Shown in pieces: positions 1-8,755 of a stretch of 64,000 bases of DNA; the first letter of the stretch is position 1; each line of letters starts with the position of its first letter. The notes below the pieces were generated by a model. That model had not been told where the DNA came from, ran no database searches, and saw only the letters and a program-made list of their open reading frames with translations. Source of the DNA: Aureliella helgolandensis (GTDB taxonomy: Bacteria > Planctomycetota > Planctomycetia > Pirellulales > Pirellulaceae); assembly GCF_007752135.1 (NCBI RefSeq), contig NZ_CP036298.1:2108001-2172000 (forward strand), given 5' to 3'. The position numbers and the translations under genes are program-made.

Positions 1-373
1 ATGCTTCATGGCGATGGAGGCTTGGCGGCAAAGGGGGGGGGGCGAGAACCGAGGGCAGTGGAACGCGGCCAAGCAATTGCCTAGCAGACGCCGCCCGGGG
101 CCTCGCACCAATGGCCTTTTTTAACATGCCAACGCGTGCGCTGCTATTCTAGCGACACGGCGGACGATGGCGAGCGGTTTTGCCGGGGGGCTTCGCTCCG
201 GGCGGAATTTAGAATGCACCGCTGGAGGTTTTCGGTGCGAGTTCCAACGTGTTTTCCCGCTGCGTGTTTGTTGCGCGCCGCTCAGCCCCCTATAATAACG
301 CAACTAGCTTGAGTCAACGCACTGGCTTGAGCGTTTCCAGACTCCTCCCTCCTTCTAAGTTAGCCGAGCGACG
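1..373. other. Left-edge non-coding stretch
   Basis: No coding region can be supported here. The stretch has a run of ten G near base 40 and GC-rich sequence without a plausible gene. A 60-codon minus-strand frame at 121-303 is Arg-rich and has no ribosome binding site. The last 100 bases presumably hold the promoter and leader of the isomerase-like gene at 374. Confidence 0.5.
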
Positions 374-1198
374 ATGCGATTTGCGATTTGTAACGAACTA
401 TTCCAAGACTGGCCCTGGGAACGCGCGTTGGAATTGACGCTCGAATGTGGTTACACCGGCTGGGAAATCGCGCCCTTTACCCTCGGGCGACGCCCGGAGC
501 AGTTGCCGGCCGATCGCCGAAGGCAATTGGCCGACCAGATCCAGCGGAGCGGGATTGAAGTTGTGGGGCTGCATTGGTTGTTAGCCAAAACTGAGGGCTA
601 CCACCTGACGACGAACGAGAGCGAAGTTCGAACGCGCACCGCAGGATACCTGGGCCAATTGTCCCAACTTTGCCGCGACCTGGGCGGCTCCGTGATGGTG
701 CTGGGGAGTCCACAACAGCGCAATTTCCCGGAGACGATGACGCATCAGCAAGCCGATGAGAATGCGTTGTCGGTGCTAGAGGCGGTCTTACCGGACCTGG
801 AAAAGAACCAAGTCACCCTGGCGCTTGAGCCACTTGGGCCTGGGGAGGGCAATTATTGGAACCATGCTGCTCAAACCATCCGCGTGATTGAGCAATTGGA
901 TTCCCCCTGGGTGCGTTTGCATCTCGACGTCAAAGCGATGAGTAGCGAAGGGAAACCGATTGCGGATGTCATCCGGGAGTCGGCAAAACATCTGGTCCAT
1001 TTCCACGCCAACGATCCCAACCTGCTTGGGCCAGGGATGGGGGAAGTGCCCTTTGAGCCCATTTTCGCAGCACTTCGGGAGGTGGCTTACGAGGGGTGGG
1101 TCAGTGTGGAAGTCTTTGATTACAGTCCCGGAATCGAAACCATTGCGCGACAAAGTATGCAGAATATGCGGAACGCGTTGCTGCACCTCGATGTATAG
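374..1198 (+). CDS. Sugar phosphate isomerase/epimerase-like TIM-barrel protein
   Basis: A 274-residue protein of the xylose-isomerase-like TIM-barrel superfamily (AP endonuclease 2 / sugar phosphate isomerase-epimerase). It is the usual length for a single-domain member. Likely divalent-metal ligands fall at the expected strand ends: E152 in 'LALEPLG', D185 in 'LHLDVKAM', H211 in 'VHFHANDPN' and E246 in 'VSVEVFDY'. The N-terminus 'FAICNELFQDWPWERAL' and the 'GYTGWEIAPF' strand are typical of the family. No signal peptide is seen, so the protein is probably cytoplasmic. The gene stands alone ahead of the chloride channel. The substrate cannot be told from sequence; planctomycete genomes carry many paralogues, most of them uncharacterised. 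Confidence 0.88.
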   Translation: MRFAICNELFQDWPWERALELTLECGYTGWEIAPFTLGRRPEQLPADRRRQLADQIQRSGIEVVGLHWLLAKTEGYHLTTNESEVRTRTAGYLGQLSQLCRDLGGSVMVLGSPQQRNFPETMTHQQADENALSVLEAVLPDLEKNQVTLALEPLGPGEGNYWNHAAQTIRVIEQLDSPWVRLHLDVKAMSSEGKPIADVIRESAKHLVHFHANDPNLLGPGMGEVPFEPIFAALREVAYEGWVSVEVFDYSPGIETIARQSMQNMRNALLHLDV

Positions 1199-1484
1199 AC
1201 GCAGCGCCTGCCGGGTTGAGTGGAGCGAGTGGAGGTCGAGGCAACGCGTAACAGGCTCTTCTGAGGGGAGGGCGGGCTAGGTCAGCCTCCCGGCAACCGC
1301 TTCGCATTGCTGCATTGGTGATTGCAACCTAGAATCCGGCAGTCCGCTGGCGGACCTGATTGCTTTCGAGTTGCAACCAGTTCACCGAATGTTGCGATGA
1401 CAGCCTGCAATCACCAATCGTTTCTCTTGAAATTCAAGTACTTGTCCCTTGCTCAAAGTGTTCTCGCTGGTTCGCGGTTTGGAA

Positions 1485-3287
1485 ATGCCTTCCGCCGGAA
1501 AATGGTTTCTTTTGTCTGCCTTGATTGGAATCGTTGCCGGAGTTGGAGCGATTACGTTTCAGTTCCTGGTGCAGCTTGTCCAATTTCTTTGTCTGGGCCA
1601 CATCGCTGGCTTCCCGGCCCATGACGCTCACGCCGATTATTCTCCATTTCCCGAGGTCGAGGGGATTTTTTCCCCCTGGTACCTATTGCTGGTGTTGACC
1701 GTCGGCGGCCTGGTGGCGGGGTGGCTAGCTTGGCAATTTGCCCCTGAGGCCAGCGGGCATGGAACCGATGCCGCCATTGATGCCTTCCACAACAAGCGGG
1801 GCGAAATCCGTTTCCGCACTCCAATCATTAAGACCATCGCGTCGGCAGTTACCCTGGGGACCGGCGGCTCGGCAGGGCGAGAGGGACCGATCGCTCAAAT
1901 TGGTGCTGGTTTCGGATCCTGTCTCGCGACAGCCCTCAAGCTGTCCGCCCGAGATCGCAGGATCTTGTTGGCGGCCGGTATGGGGGCCGGCGTGGGAGCG
2001 ATCTTTCGAGCCCCCTTGGCCGGGGCACTGTTTGCCGGAGAGATCCTGTACTCCGAAGCCGAGTTGGAGTCGGACGTTATTATGCCCGCCGCCGTGGCCT
2101 CTACCGTGGCGTATTCGATCTTCTGCTTTTCGCTACCTCCCGAATTTCGATTCATGCCCCTTTTTGGGCAAGATTTGCATTTCGATTTTCAATCCCCTGC
2201 AGAGCTACTCCCCTACACAGTGCTGGCGATCATCCTGTCGTTGGGAGGCATTCTGTACATCAAAGTGTTCTACGGTATTGAGAAACTGTTTCACAAGATG
2301 CCAGGCCCCGGCTACCTCAAAGCCTGCTTGGGAGGGTTGGCCACAGGCTTAGTCGGATTGGGCCTCTACTTTGCCGGGAATCGCGACGTCGCATTGCTGT
2401 CCGCTTTAGGCGGCGGCTATGGAATGTTGCAAACCGCGTTTTCCGATATAGGCAGCGTGACGACTAGCGCATTGCTAGCGGTGGCTCTCGCCAAGATAGT
2501 GACGACGGGCCTGACGATCGGCTCCGGAGGCTCTGGAGGTGTGTTTGGACCCTCGATGGTGATTGGTGGCTGCCTGGGCGGTGCGGTTGGCAAACAACTG
2601 CATAGTATTTGGCCTGCCTTGATCCATCAGCCCGGCTCCTTTGCGGTGGTGGGCATGGCCGGCTTTTTCGCTGGTTGCGCTCGTGCTCCCTTCTCAACCA
2701 TCCTCATGGTTACCGAAATGACCGGCAGCTACCGCCTGCTGCTTCCCGCCATGTGGGTCTCCACCTTATGCTTTCTACTCATGCGGCGGTGGACGCTGTA
2801 TACCAAGCAAGTTCCCACGCGTCTCGAGTCTCCCGCTCACCGGGGGGACTTTATTGTGGACGTTCTGGAGGGAATGCACGTCGATGACGTGTATCAAAAG
2901 AATCGGAAACTTCACTTAGTGCATGAGGGGACCAGCCTCAATGACATCGTGCATCTCCTCGCGGAGACGCCCCAACGCTATTTCCCCGTCGTGGATCACC
3001 AAGAAAAGCTGCTCGGGATCTTTTCTGCGGAGGACGTGCGATCGTACCTCTATGACGACACTATTTGGGAAATCGCCAATGCGCGAGATGTCATGAACAC
3101 ACGCGTCATTACTCTCACCCCCGAGGATGATCTGAACGCAGCATTAACGCGTTTTACCGCCCTGAATATCGACGAATTGCCGGTGGTGTCCCCCGAAGAC
3201 TCGCAAAAAATCCTCGGGATTTTACGGCGCAAAGAAACGATCGCGGCCTACAATCGTAGGCGTTTGGAACACATGTTGACCGAGTAG
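1485..3287 (+). CDS. ClC-type chloride channel/transporter with CBS domains
   Basis: A member of the ClC voltage-gated chloride channel / H+-Cl- antiporter family with a C-terminal CBS pair. About ten hydrophobic segments are followed by a soluble tail from about residue 450. The selectivity-filter motif 'GSAGREGP' is present, with the gating glutamate near E133, as is the later filter motif 'GSGGSGGVFGPS'. The first filter motif reads 'GHGTD' in place of the E. coli 'GSGIP'; His at this place also occurs in other ClC proteins. The two CBS repeats ('AETPQRYFPVVDHQEKLLG' and 'ALNIDELPVVSPEDSQKILG') probably sense adenine nucleotides. A TTG start at 1449 would add 12 residues; ATG 1485 is preferred because the first membrane helix follows directly. 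The last 40 bases overlap the convergent gene ending at 3248. Confidence 0.93.
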   Translation: MPSAGKWFLLSALIGIVAGVGAITFQFLVQLVQFLCLGHIAGFPAHDAHADYSPFPEVEGIFSPWYLLLVLTVGGLVAGWLAWQFAPEASGHGTDAAIDAFHNKRGEIRFRTPIIKTIASAVTLGTGGSAGREGPIAQIGAGFGSCLATALKLSARDRRILLAAGMGAGVGAIFRAPLAGALFAGEILYSEAELESDVIMPAAVASTVAYSIFCFSLPPEFRFMPLFGQDLHFDFQSPAELLPYTVLAIILSLGGILYIKVFYGIEKLFHKMPGPGYLKACLGGLATGLVGLGLYFAGNRDVALLSALGGGYGMLQTAFSDIGSVTTSALLAVALAKIVTTGLTIGSGGSGGVFGPSMVIGGCLGGAVGKQLHSIWPALIHQPGSFAVVGMAGFFAGCARAPFSTILMVTEMTGSYRLLLPAMWVSTLCFLLMRRWTLYTKQVPTRLESPAHRGDFIVDVLEGMHVDDVYQKNRKLHLVHEGTSLNDIVHLLAETPQRYFPVVDHQEKLLGIFSAEDVRSYLYDDTIWEIANARDVMNTRVITLTPEDDLNAALTRFTALNIDELPVVSPEDSQKILGILRRKETIAAYNRRRLEHMLTE

Positions 3288-4978
3288 AAGGGACGCGTCT
3301 GCTTGCGATTCCAATGGGTATGTCGGGGAGACAATGCCTCTCGCACGCCATCTGCAATCGCCTCTCCGATTCGGCTCATCGGCGGCAACCTAGTAGCAGG
3401 TTTGGCTAAGATGAAATACGAGTCATCCTCGTAAGCAAAATACCAACTCGATTGGATGGGTGGTTGTGCTACGGTAGAGGTTGTTCGAAAGGGTTCGAGC
3501 AATTCAGCAACCGGTGTCCCTTTCTGGACGAGTACCGCGTCGGTCGAATATTTGTCGAGGATCTCCCACCAGTCGGCTTCGCCTTTGACAAACCGGTGGT
3601 GCTCCCCCATCACATGCTCCTGGTAGGCAACTTCGTAGCGACCATCCAAACTCACGTGCACTGCTGGATAGAGCTCCCAAGAAACGTACGAGCCAGCGTG
3701 AAAGGGGGTTTGCAGATTCCCCTCAAAGCCCTGAGATCTTAAATACTCGACCGCGCCCACGGGATAGCATACCGAAGAGTGCTTGGGGGTCGAGGACAGC
3801 GTTGGATGCCAGAATTGATTCCCAACCGCAAAGGCTAGGGTGGTAACAACCACGATTTGGCAGAGGCGAATGGCCTGCGTGCGTCGCGCCTCGATCCAGT
3901 GAATCCAACTCTTCCCGACCGCCGTGCGACTGAACCAAGCGGGTACATAAGCGATCCATACGATGGCGAAGAGGGAACCGTGTCGAATGTGCTTGACGGC
4001 CATGTAAATGCACAATGCCAAAAATGCGGTTCCACGAAGTCGACGCAACCGAGTGTGGCGTTGGCAGTAAACGAACATTCCAATACTTGCAGCCAAGAGC
4101 ACAATGGTGATGACCGGTGCGTAGGTGTACCAAATCGGTTGCCATTCGCGAATCAATGGTCGCGACATGCCGATTGCATGTACCAGATACGGAATGTACC
4201 GCGAGCCATAGGGATTCACCCACAGCGCAGCAAAAGCGACAGGAGCGGCCAGGATGAGGTGCCAGGTGTCGTGCAGGACGGCGGAGAGTCGCCCCTTCTG
4301 CATCCAAGCCGCCACCATCCGCTCGAGCGTATGGAACGCAATCAAGCCAAGTCCCACCACAAAACCGGCATGCATGTTCAGCCAGCCAACCAACATCACC
4401 AGCCAAACCAGAATCCAAGCCCGGCGGCCACGCCAATCGAGCTCCTGCATGTACAGCTGAGCTGCTAGGAAGACGAGTGTGAACAATTGTGCTCGGACTG
4501 TTGAGAAACCTACCCACAGCACTGGGAACACAAGCAGGGAGAGGCAGGTGAATAGGATGGGGTGCGCCCCACGCAGACGAGCCACGCGATACAACAGGCA
4601 CCACAGGCTCACCATCAACAGCAATTTAAGCGCGATTAAGCCGATCCAGCCCAGACCACTTCCCACGGTGGCAAAGTACAGGATTGCACCGGTTCCCCAT
4701 TCATGATGTACCGAGGGAGCCACGGTGGGCGTGTAGGCGAATAGATCGTTTTGAGGAAGCGCCCCTGCGATGAGTGCTTCGCGAAACAATGACATCTCGT
4801 GAAAGGAATCGTGGGTGATCTCATTGAGTCGCGTCGTCAACGCCAGAAAGCTACTGGCCAGTGCTAGCATTAGCCAAGCTGCCAGCGCGATGTCGTGAGT
4901 GTTGCCCAGGTGTAGATTGTGAGCCACAAATTGCGCGCAGCGTTCACGGCAAGTTGTAGAGGCTTTTTCCAGACGCAT
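3248..4978 (-). CDS. Multi-pass membrane protein, glycosyltransferase-like, unknown function
   Basis: A 576-residue protein. Residues 1 to about 400 contain roughly nine to eleven hydrophobic segments, and a soluble C-terminal domain of about 170 residues follows. The layout resembles the polytopic membrane glycosyltransferase-like proteins common in planctomycetes, in which an early acidic loop and a C-terminal 'SWELYPAVHVSLDGRYEV' type segment recur. An early loop holds Asp/Glu/His residues ('THDSFHEMSLFREALI'), where a GT-C enzyme would have its acidic active site. This is a resemblance only; no donor or acceptor can be named. Its 3' end overlaps the ClC gene by 40 bp tail to tail. The gene stands alone on the minus strand. 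Confidence 0.8.
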   Translation of the reverse strand: MRLEKASTTCRERCAQFVAHNLHLGNTHDIALAAWLMLALASSFLALTTRLNEITHDSFHEMSLFREALIAGALPQNDLFAYTPTVAPSVHHEWGTGAILYFATVGSGLGWIGLIALKLLLMVSLWCLLYRVARLRGAHPILFTCLSLLVFPVLWVGFSTVRAQLFTLVFLAAQLYMQELDWRGRRAWILVWLVMLVGWLNMHAGFVVGLGLIAFHTLERMVAAWMQKGRLSAVLHDTWHLILAAPVAFAALWVNPYGSRYIPYLVHAIGMSRPLIREWQPIWYTYAPVITIVLLAASIGMFVYCQRHTRLRRLRGTAFLALCIYMAVKHIRHGSLFAIVWIAYVPAWFSRTAVGKSWIHWIEARRTQAIRLCQIVVVTTLAFAVGNQFWHPTLSSTPKHSSVCYPVGAVEYLRSQGFEGNLQTPFHAGSYVSWELYPAVHVSLDGRYEVAYQEHVMGEHHRFVKGEADWWEILDKYSTDAVLVQKGTPVAELLEPFRTTSTVAQPPIQSSWYFAYEDDSYFILAKPATRLPPMSRIGEAIADGVREALSPRHTHWNRKQTRPFYSVNMCSKRLRL

Positions 4979-5429
4979 CAGTTTGGGGGCTCGGCAGAAT
5001 CAAGGACTGGGGCTGGTCAACGACTTGCAACGCTAGCACGCTAGCAAAGCTTCGACGCGTTGCTCGCAACGGTCATGGCTGTGGAACTTGAGCTATTCGC
5101 CGTAGTTTGACGAAAAAAACGATTGAAGCGAATGGGCTGGCTCAATTGCCCTACCAGTCGCTGGCCATGGTCTCTAGACTCCGCAACTCGCTGAGCCTTT
5201 CGAGGCATGCAATGGATTGCACAGTGAGTACCATCGGTTGCCAGATGCTCCACAGCGAGTGTCCCTGGAACAGGTGGATTGGCGTTTCCGATTGGATGTT
5301 GCATCGCGGATACGTCAGCAATGGAATTGGACCTTACTTACGATTCGGCAATGCGCTGGGTTGCAGAAGCAGACCTTGTGACTGCTCACCCAACTCGAGT
5401 GCACGGTTGTTAACGAAGGAGCCTCGGGC
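4979..5429. other. Divergent intergenic region without a supported gene
   Basis: About 450 bp between two divergent genes. Open frames here (for example 5041-5304 minus and 5107-5640 plus) have no family features, and the plus-strand frame runs far into the gene at 5430. The region ends with a good ribosome binding site (AAGGAG, 8 bases before ATG 5430). It presumably holds both promoters, but no convincing -35/-10 pair could be picked out. Confidence 0.4.
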
Positions 5430-6857
5430 ATGGAAGCTCGTATTTGCGGTCGCTTTGCGCATGGACACATCCTTTTCCTTAGCCTCTATCTCGCGGTGGT
5501 TGGGGCCGGTGTTTCTCATGCTCAGTTTCGTCCGATTCGTGAACATGTCGCGCAATCAGAGAACTTTATTGTCTTTGCCTCGTCGCCTGAATGGGCTAAG
5601 CAGGTTGGGCAAGTCGCCGAGCAACATCGACGCAACCTAGCGATCTATTGGCTTGGCTCTGAACTACCGACTTGGTCAGAGCGTTGCCCGATTCATGTGC
5701 AAGCAGGCCCGAATCTTGATGCGGGCGGAGAGACACGCTACACCTTGATGGGTGGTAGTGCTGGCGCCTGGATGATGACCGTCACCGGAACTCCCGAGAG
5801 AGTCTTGGACAGTGTCCTGCCGCATGAGATCACGCACACCATTTTTGCTTGCCATTTTGCGAAACTTCATAAATACATGCCTCGTTGGGCCGATGAGGGC
5901 GCCTGCACGACGGTCGAACATGTCTCCGAAAAGCGAAAGCACGAAGACTTTCTGCAGAAATTCTTGCGAACCGGACGTGGCCTGGCGTTTAACGAAATGT
6001 TTCGCCTGAAAGAGTATCCACAAGACATTTTGCCACTCTACGCGCAGGGCCATTCTGCCGTGCAATTTCTGCTCGACCAAGGTGGCTCGCGGAAGTTCAT
6101 TGCGTTTGTGGAAATGGGAATGCGAACCGAAAATTGGCCGGCCGCTATCAATGAACATTATGCCTACGAGTCCATCGGTGATTTCCAAACACAGTGGAAC
6201 CACTGGTTGGCCGACGGGAGCCCTGAGAACCTCTTGGCCTACGCTCCTGTGCTACGAACCTCCCAGCCCAATGTATCGCTTGCCTCGACGGAAACGAGCC
6301 TCTTGCCGGGTGGTGGGCAGCTCAGCGATAAAACGCGTTTTGCAATCCACAATGCTCAACCCGCTCCGGTCAGCCTGGCACAACATGCCTCTGAGGAGCC
6401 TGTTGTCAGTCAGTCCACTCGCGAAATCGTCGCAGATCCACAATCGCTGGCAATGGACCGGCCCACTGCCCGTGTGCCCTCTGTAGCATCGACGACAGCT
6501 CGCAGTGCTGGCACTCCGGAATTAGAGAATGTTAGCTGGTACGAACGGCAGTTCCGCGAAGTCACCGGGGAAGAGCCACCTCCGTACAACGGTCGCCCTG
6601 GCAACGCACGGCCCATCGGTTCCACAACGGTGGCCGCAAACGCTGCGGGTGCGGTCTCGCCCTCCAATCCACAAGCATTCCAGGCGGCAATTGGGCCGAG
6701 CCCACTGCCTCGTCAATCTAGCGCGCGGCCCATGCCCGCCCATTCCCCAGGGATCCAAGTGCTCGACTGGGGAAACTCCGCTCCGGTACCCGGTGTTCAA
6801 AGGGCACCGATGGGGCAAACCACCAGCCCCACTAGGAATGCTCCTCTCTACCGTTGA
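5430..6857 (+). CDS. Secreted gluzincin-like metallopeptidase domain protein
   Basis: A 475-residue protein with an N-terminal signal peptide: a hydrophobic core 'ILFLSLYLAVVGAGVSHA' followed by AQF. The next 230 residues have a zincin-type active site. 'HEITHTIF' near residue 132 gives the two zinc-binding histidines and the catalytic Glu, and 'PRWADEGAC' about 20 residues later supplies the third ligand, as in the DUF1570/peptidase MA-like families. 'YAQGHSAVQFLLDQGG' is also typical of these families. Residues 290-475 are Pro/Ser/Ala-rich and look disordered. It is probably an exported or envelope protease, or a catalytic relic, with unknown substrate. The start is supported by AAGGAG upstream. 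Confidence 0.82.
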   Translation: MEARICGRFAHGHILFLSLYLAVVGAGVSHAQFRPIREHVAQSENFIVFASSPEWAKQVGQVAEQHRRNLAIYWLGSELPTWSERCPIHVQAGPNLDAGGETRYTLMGGSAGAWMMTVTGTPERVLDSVLPHEITHTIFACHFAKLHKYMPRWADEGACTTVEHVSEKRKHEDFLQKFLRTGRGLAFNEMFRLKEYPQDILPLYAQGHSAVQFLLDQGGSRKFIAFVEMGMRTENWPAAINEHYAYESIGDFQTQWNHWLADGSPENLLAYAPVLRTSQPNVSLASTETSLLPGGGQLSDKTRFAIHNAQPAPVSLAQHASEEPVVSQSTREIVADPQSLAMDRPTARVPSVASTTARSAGTPELENVSWYERQFREVTGEEPPPYNGRPGNARPIGSTTVAANAAGAVSPSNPQAFQAAIGPSPLPRQSSARPMPAHSPGIQVLDWGNSAPVPGVQRAPMGQTTSPTRNAPLYR

Positions 6858-6870
6858 GCCAGCGGGCTCA
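6855..6870. terminator. Short hairpin at the stop codon of the peptidase gene
   Basis: TGAGCC-agcg-GGCTCA forms a 6-bp stem that starts at the TGA stop. There is no T-tract, so a terminator role is weakly supported. Confidence 0.25.
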
Positions 6871-7031
6871 CGCTAGCGGAGGGCCGCAAGGATGAGCTGC
6901 TATTGCATGGTGCGCCTTGCAAGATTCTCCAGGACTTGCCCCTCGACCCTCGCCCTGCTGGTCATCCGCCCGCGCTGACAGGCGGGAGATGGAGCAAGTT
7001 GGGGATACCGCCTGGCAGTCGACGGGTGCAA

Positions 7032-7403
7032 CTAAGACTTGCGACGAACCGACAGGCGACCGAGGATCAGTCCGATAATCAGGGCTGGAATACCGGCCAC
7101 CGCTGCACCGATCAATCCCATATTTCGCGCCGCCGTTGCAGCTTGATCTAGAGAGATCATTTCAGGACCAGGATCGTAGTCTTCCGACCCAAAATCTTCG
7201 AATTCGTCGACTTCGAAGTTCATGTCGAGGTCGCCTGTGTAGTCCACCGCCGCGGCATCTTCACTGCCGCCCGTCGTGGATGCCGCTTGGGCGTAAAGAG
7301 CGTTGCTTCCCGAAACGAGATTCGGGCCCCATCCGGTGATGCTTCCGATCACAAGTAGGAGGGCGAGGTGGATTAACTTGGTTTGCATGGGATTCCTCAT
7401 CAT
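7032..7403 (-). CDS. Small secreted or membrane protein, unknown function
   Basis: About 123 residues. An N-terminal signal-like helix ('LIHLALLLVIGSITGW') is followed by an acidic linker ('DYTGDLDMNFEVDEFEDFG') and a C-terminal transmembrane helix ('AAVAGIPALIIGLILGRL') ending in the basic tail SVRRKS. This suggests a small single-pass envelope protein with an acidic outer part. The start is placed at the ATG-ATG at 7403 because GGAGGA lies 9 bases upstream; a longer frame to 7427 lacks that support. The family is not recognised. Confidence 0.65.
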   Translation of the reverse strand: MMRNPMQTKLIHLALLLVIGSITGWGPNLVSGSNALYAQAASTTGGSEDAAAVDYTGDLDMNFEVDEFEDFGSEDYDPGPEMISLDQAATAARNMGLIGAAVAGIPALIIGLILGRLSVRRKS

Positions 7404-7759
7404 TGACACGTTCCTCCGACAGCCCAACTCCTCAAGGATTCTGAAGCTTCGGCTCCCGGCGTTCTACTCGAACTCGCGCTGGAATACTTCTCGTACGTCA
7501 ATCGGTATCGGCAAATTGCGACCCTTCCATACAGCCTAGCCACTGAGCTTTCCGTATCCCGCAAGCCTCGCCGCTCTGCTAGCAAATCGCTTTCCAAAGA
7601 CTTTTCGGGTTGTTCGGAATGCTCACACCAAACTCATTGTGATGCGGAGGCCGTTCCTTAAATGCCGAAATCTACCAATGTAGGGATTGCAATCAATGTA
7701 TCAATGCTAGCTATTTGGACGGTTGAGTAGAGCAACCATCTAAAGACATTTGTGGGAAC
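7404..7759. other. Divergent intergenic region
   Basis: About 355 bp between the small membrane protein gene and the export lipoprotein gene. I see no gene. The sequence becomes AT-rich from about 7660 to 7750, as expected for a promoter, but no clear -35/-10 pair was assigned. Confidence 0.4.
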
Positions 7760-8755
7760 ATGCACATGCTGACACGTCCAACGATTTGGTTACTCGGCCT
7801 GCTGAGCTGCAGTCTCAGTGGGTGCAGCACACTCGGTTTTAGCCTTTGGCCAGCTCAATTCCCCTTGATGACACAGACCAAAGAATTTGCTGCGAAGAGC
7901 CCGATGCCTAGCGGTCTTCCCAACGAACTGGCTAAGCAAGTCGTGATGGACTACTTCGTCGAACCTGGAGATCGCTTGTTGCTGGAGCCGATCGAGCTGG
8001 ATTCCGAATTCCGTTCGATTGGCGACCAGGAGGTGAAGGTCGACGGTTCCCTGGATCTCGGTCGGTTCGGACGCTTGCGAGTCGTAGGCTTGACCGTCGA
8101 AGAAATCGAGCTGGCTATTGAAGATCGTATGGTGGAACTGGGCGCTGAGCGGGAATCGATCAATGTACAGCTCCAGGAAACCAACGCCTCCGAGATCTAC
8201 GTGCTGGGGGAGGTCGGCTCCCCCGGAGCTTACGCACTCGATGGCAACGAGACGGTGCTCGACGTCATCTTGCGCGCCGGCGGTTTGACTTCCAAGGCCT
8301 CGCCCTGCGATATGATCCTCGTCAGACCCACTTCACCGAATGCTTGCCGAGTCGTCTTGCCGGTATGCTACCGTCAAATTACTCAGCTAGGGGACGTTCG
8401 TTCTAACTACCAGTTGCAGCCTGGGGATCGAGTGGTCGTGGGATCCCGCACCCTGTGCGAGGAGTTGGCCTTCTGGAGGCAAACTAGCAGCTGCGAGCGA
8501 TGTTGTGGCAGCCGCTGTGTCGAGTGTGATCCCGCCTCCGTCGGGTACCGCAATCGCATGGGGGGCTTTCTCGGCTTGTTCCCTCTGCCAAGCAAAAATG
8601 GAAGAGACGCAAGCACCCCATCGCTGGAATACGTTCCTAGCGGCGTCGACGCTACGTCTGCTGACCCTTCAGTTGCTAAGCCAGCCTCGCCCCTGGATAT
8701 GAGCCAAGAGTCCGAATTCTTCTTGCCAGCCAATCCAACGCTGATAGGCGATTAA
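7760..8755 (+). CDS. Polysaccharide export (Wza-like) lipoprotein
   Basis: A 331-residue outer-membrane polysaccharide export protein. A signal peptide ends in the lipobox 'LSGC', so the protein should be lipid-anchored at Cys22 or so. It has a Poly_export domain ('YFVEPGDRLLLEPIEL' to 'LTVEEIELAIEDRM') and an SLBB domain ('EIYVLGEVGSPGAYALDG' to 'LDVILRAGGL'). After the SLBB domain comes a Cys-rich stretch with five cysteines between 'CEELAF' and 'CVECD', then a polar tail. Canonical Wza has more SLBB repeats and a C-terminal membrane helix; this protein is shorter and has neither in evidence. Its partner kinase and capsule genes are not nearby. An in-frame ATG at 7766 is an alternative start. 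The stop overlaps the convergent gene by 4 bp. Confidence 0.88.
   Translation: MHMLTRPTIWLLGLLSCSLSGCSTLGFSLWPAQFPLMTQTKEFAAKSPMPSGLPNELAKQVVMDYFVEPGDRLLLEPIELDSEFRSIGDQEVKVDGSLDLGRFGRLRVVGLTVEEIELAIEDRMVELGAERESINVQLQETNASEIYVLGEVGSPGAYALDGNETVLDVILRAGGLTSKASPCDMILVRPTSPNACRVVLPVCYRQITQLGDVRSNYQLQPGDRVVVGSRTLCEELAFWRQTSSCERCCGSRCVECDPASVGYRNRMGGFLGLFPLPSKNGRDASTPSLEYVPSGVDATSADPSVAKPASPLDMSQESEFFLPANPTLIGD

Noticed and set aside
5107-5640. 177-codon plus-strand frame before the metallopeptidase gene
   Set aside because: It runs 200 bases into the well-supported gene at 5430 in another frame and has no domain or start signal.
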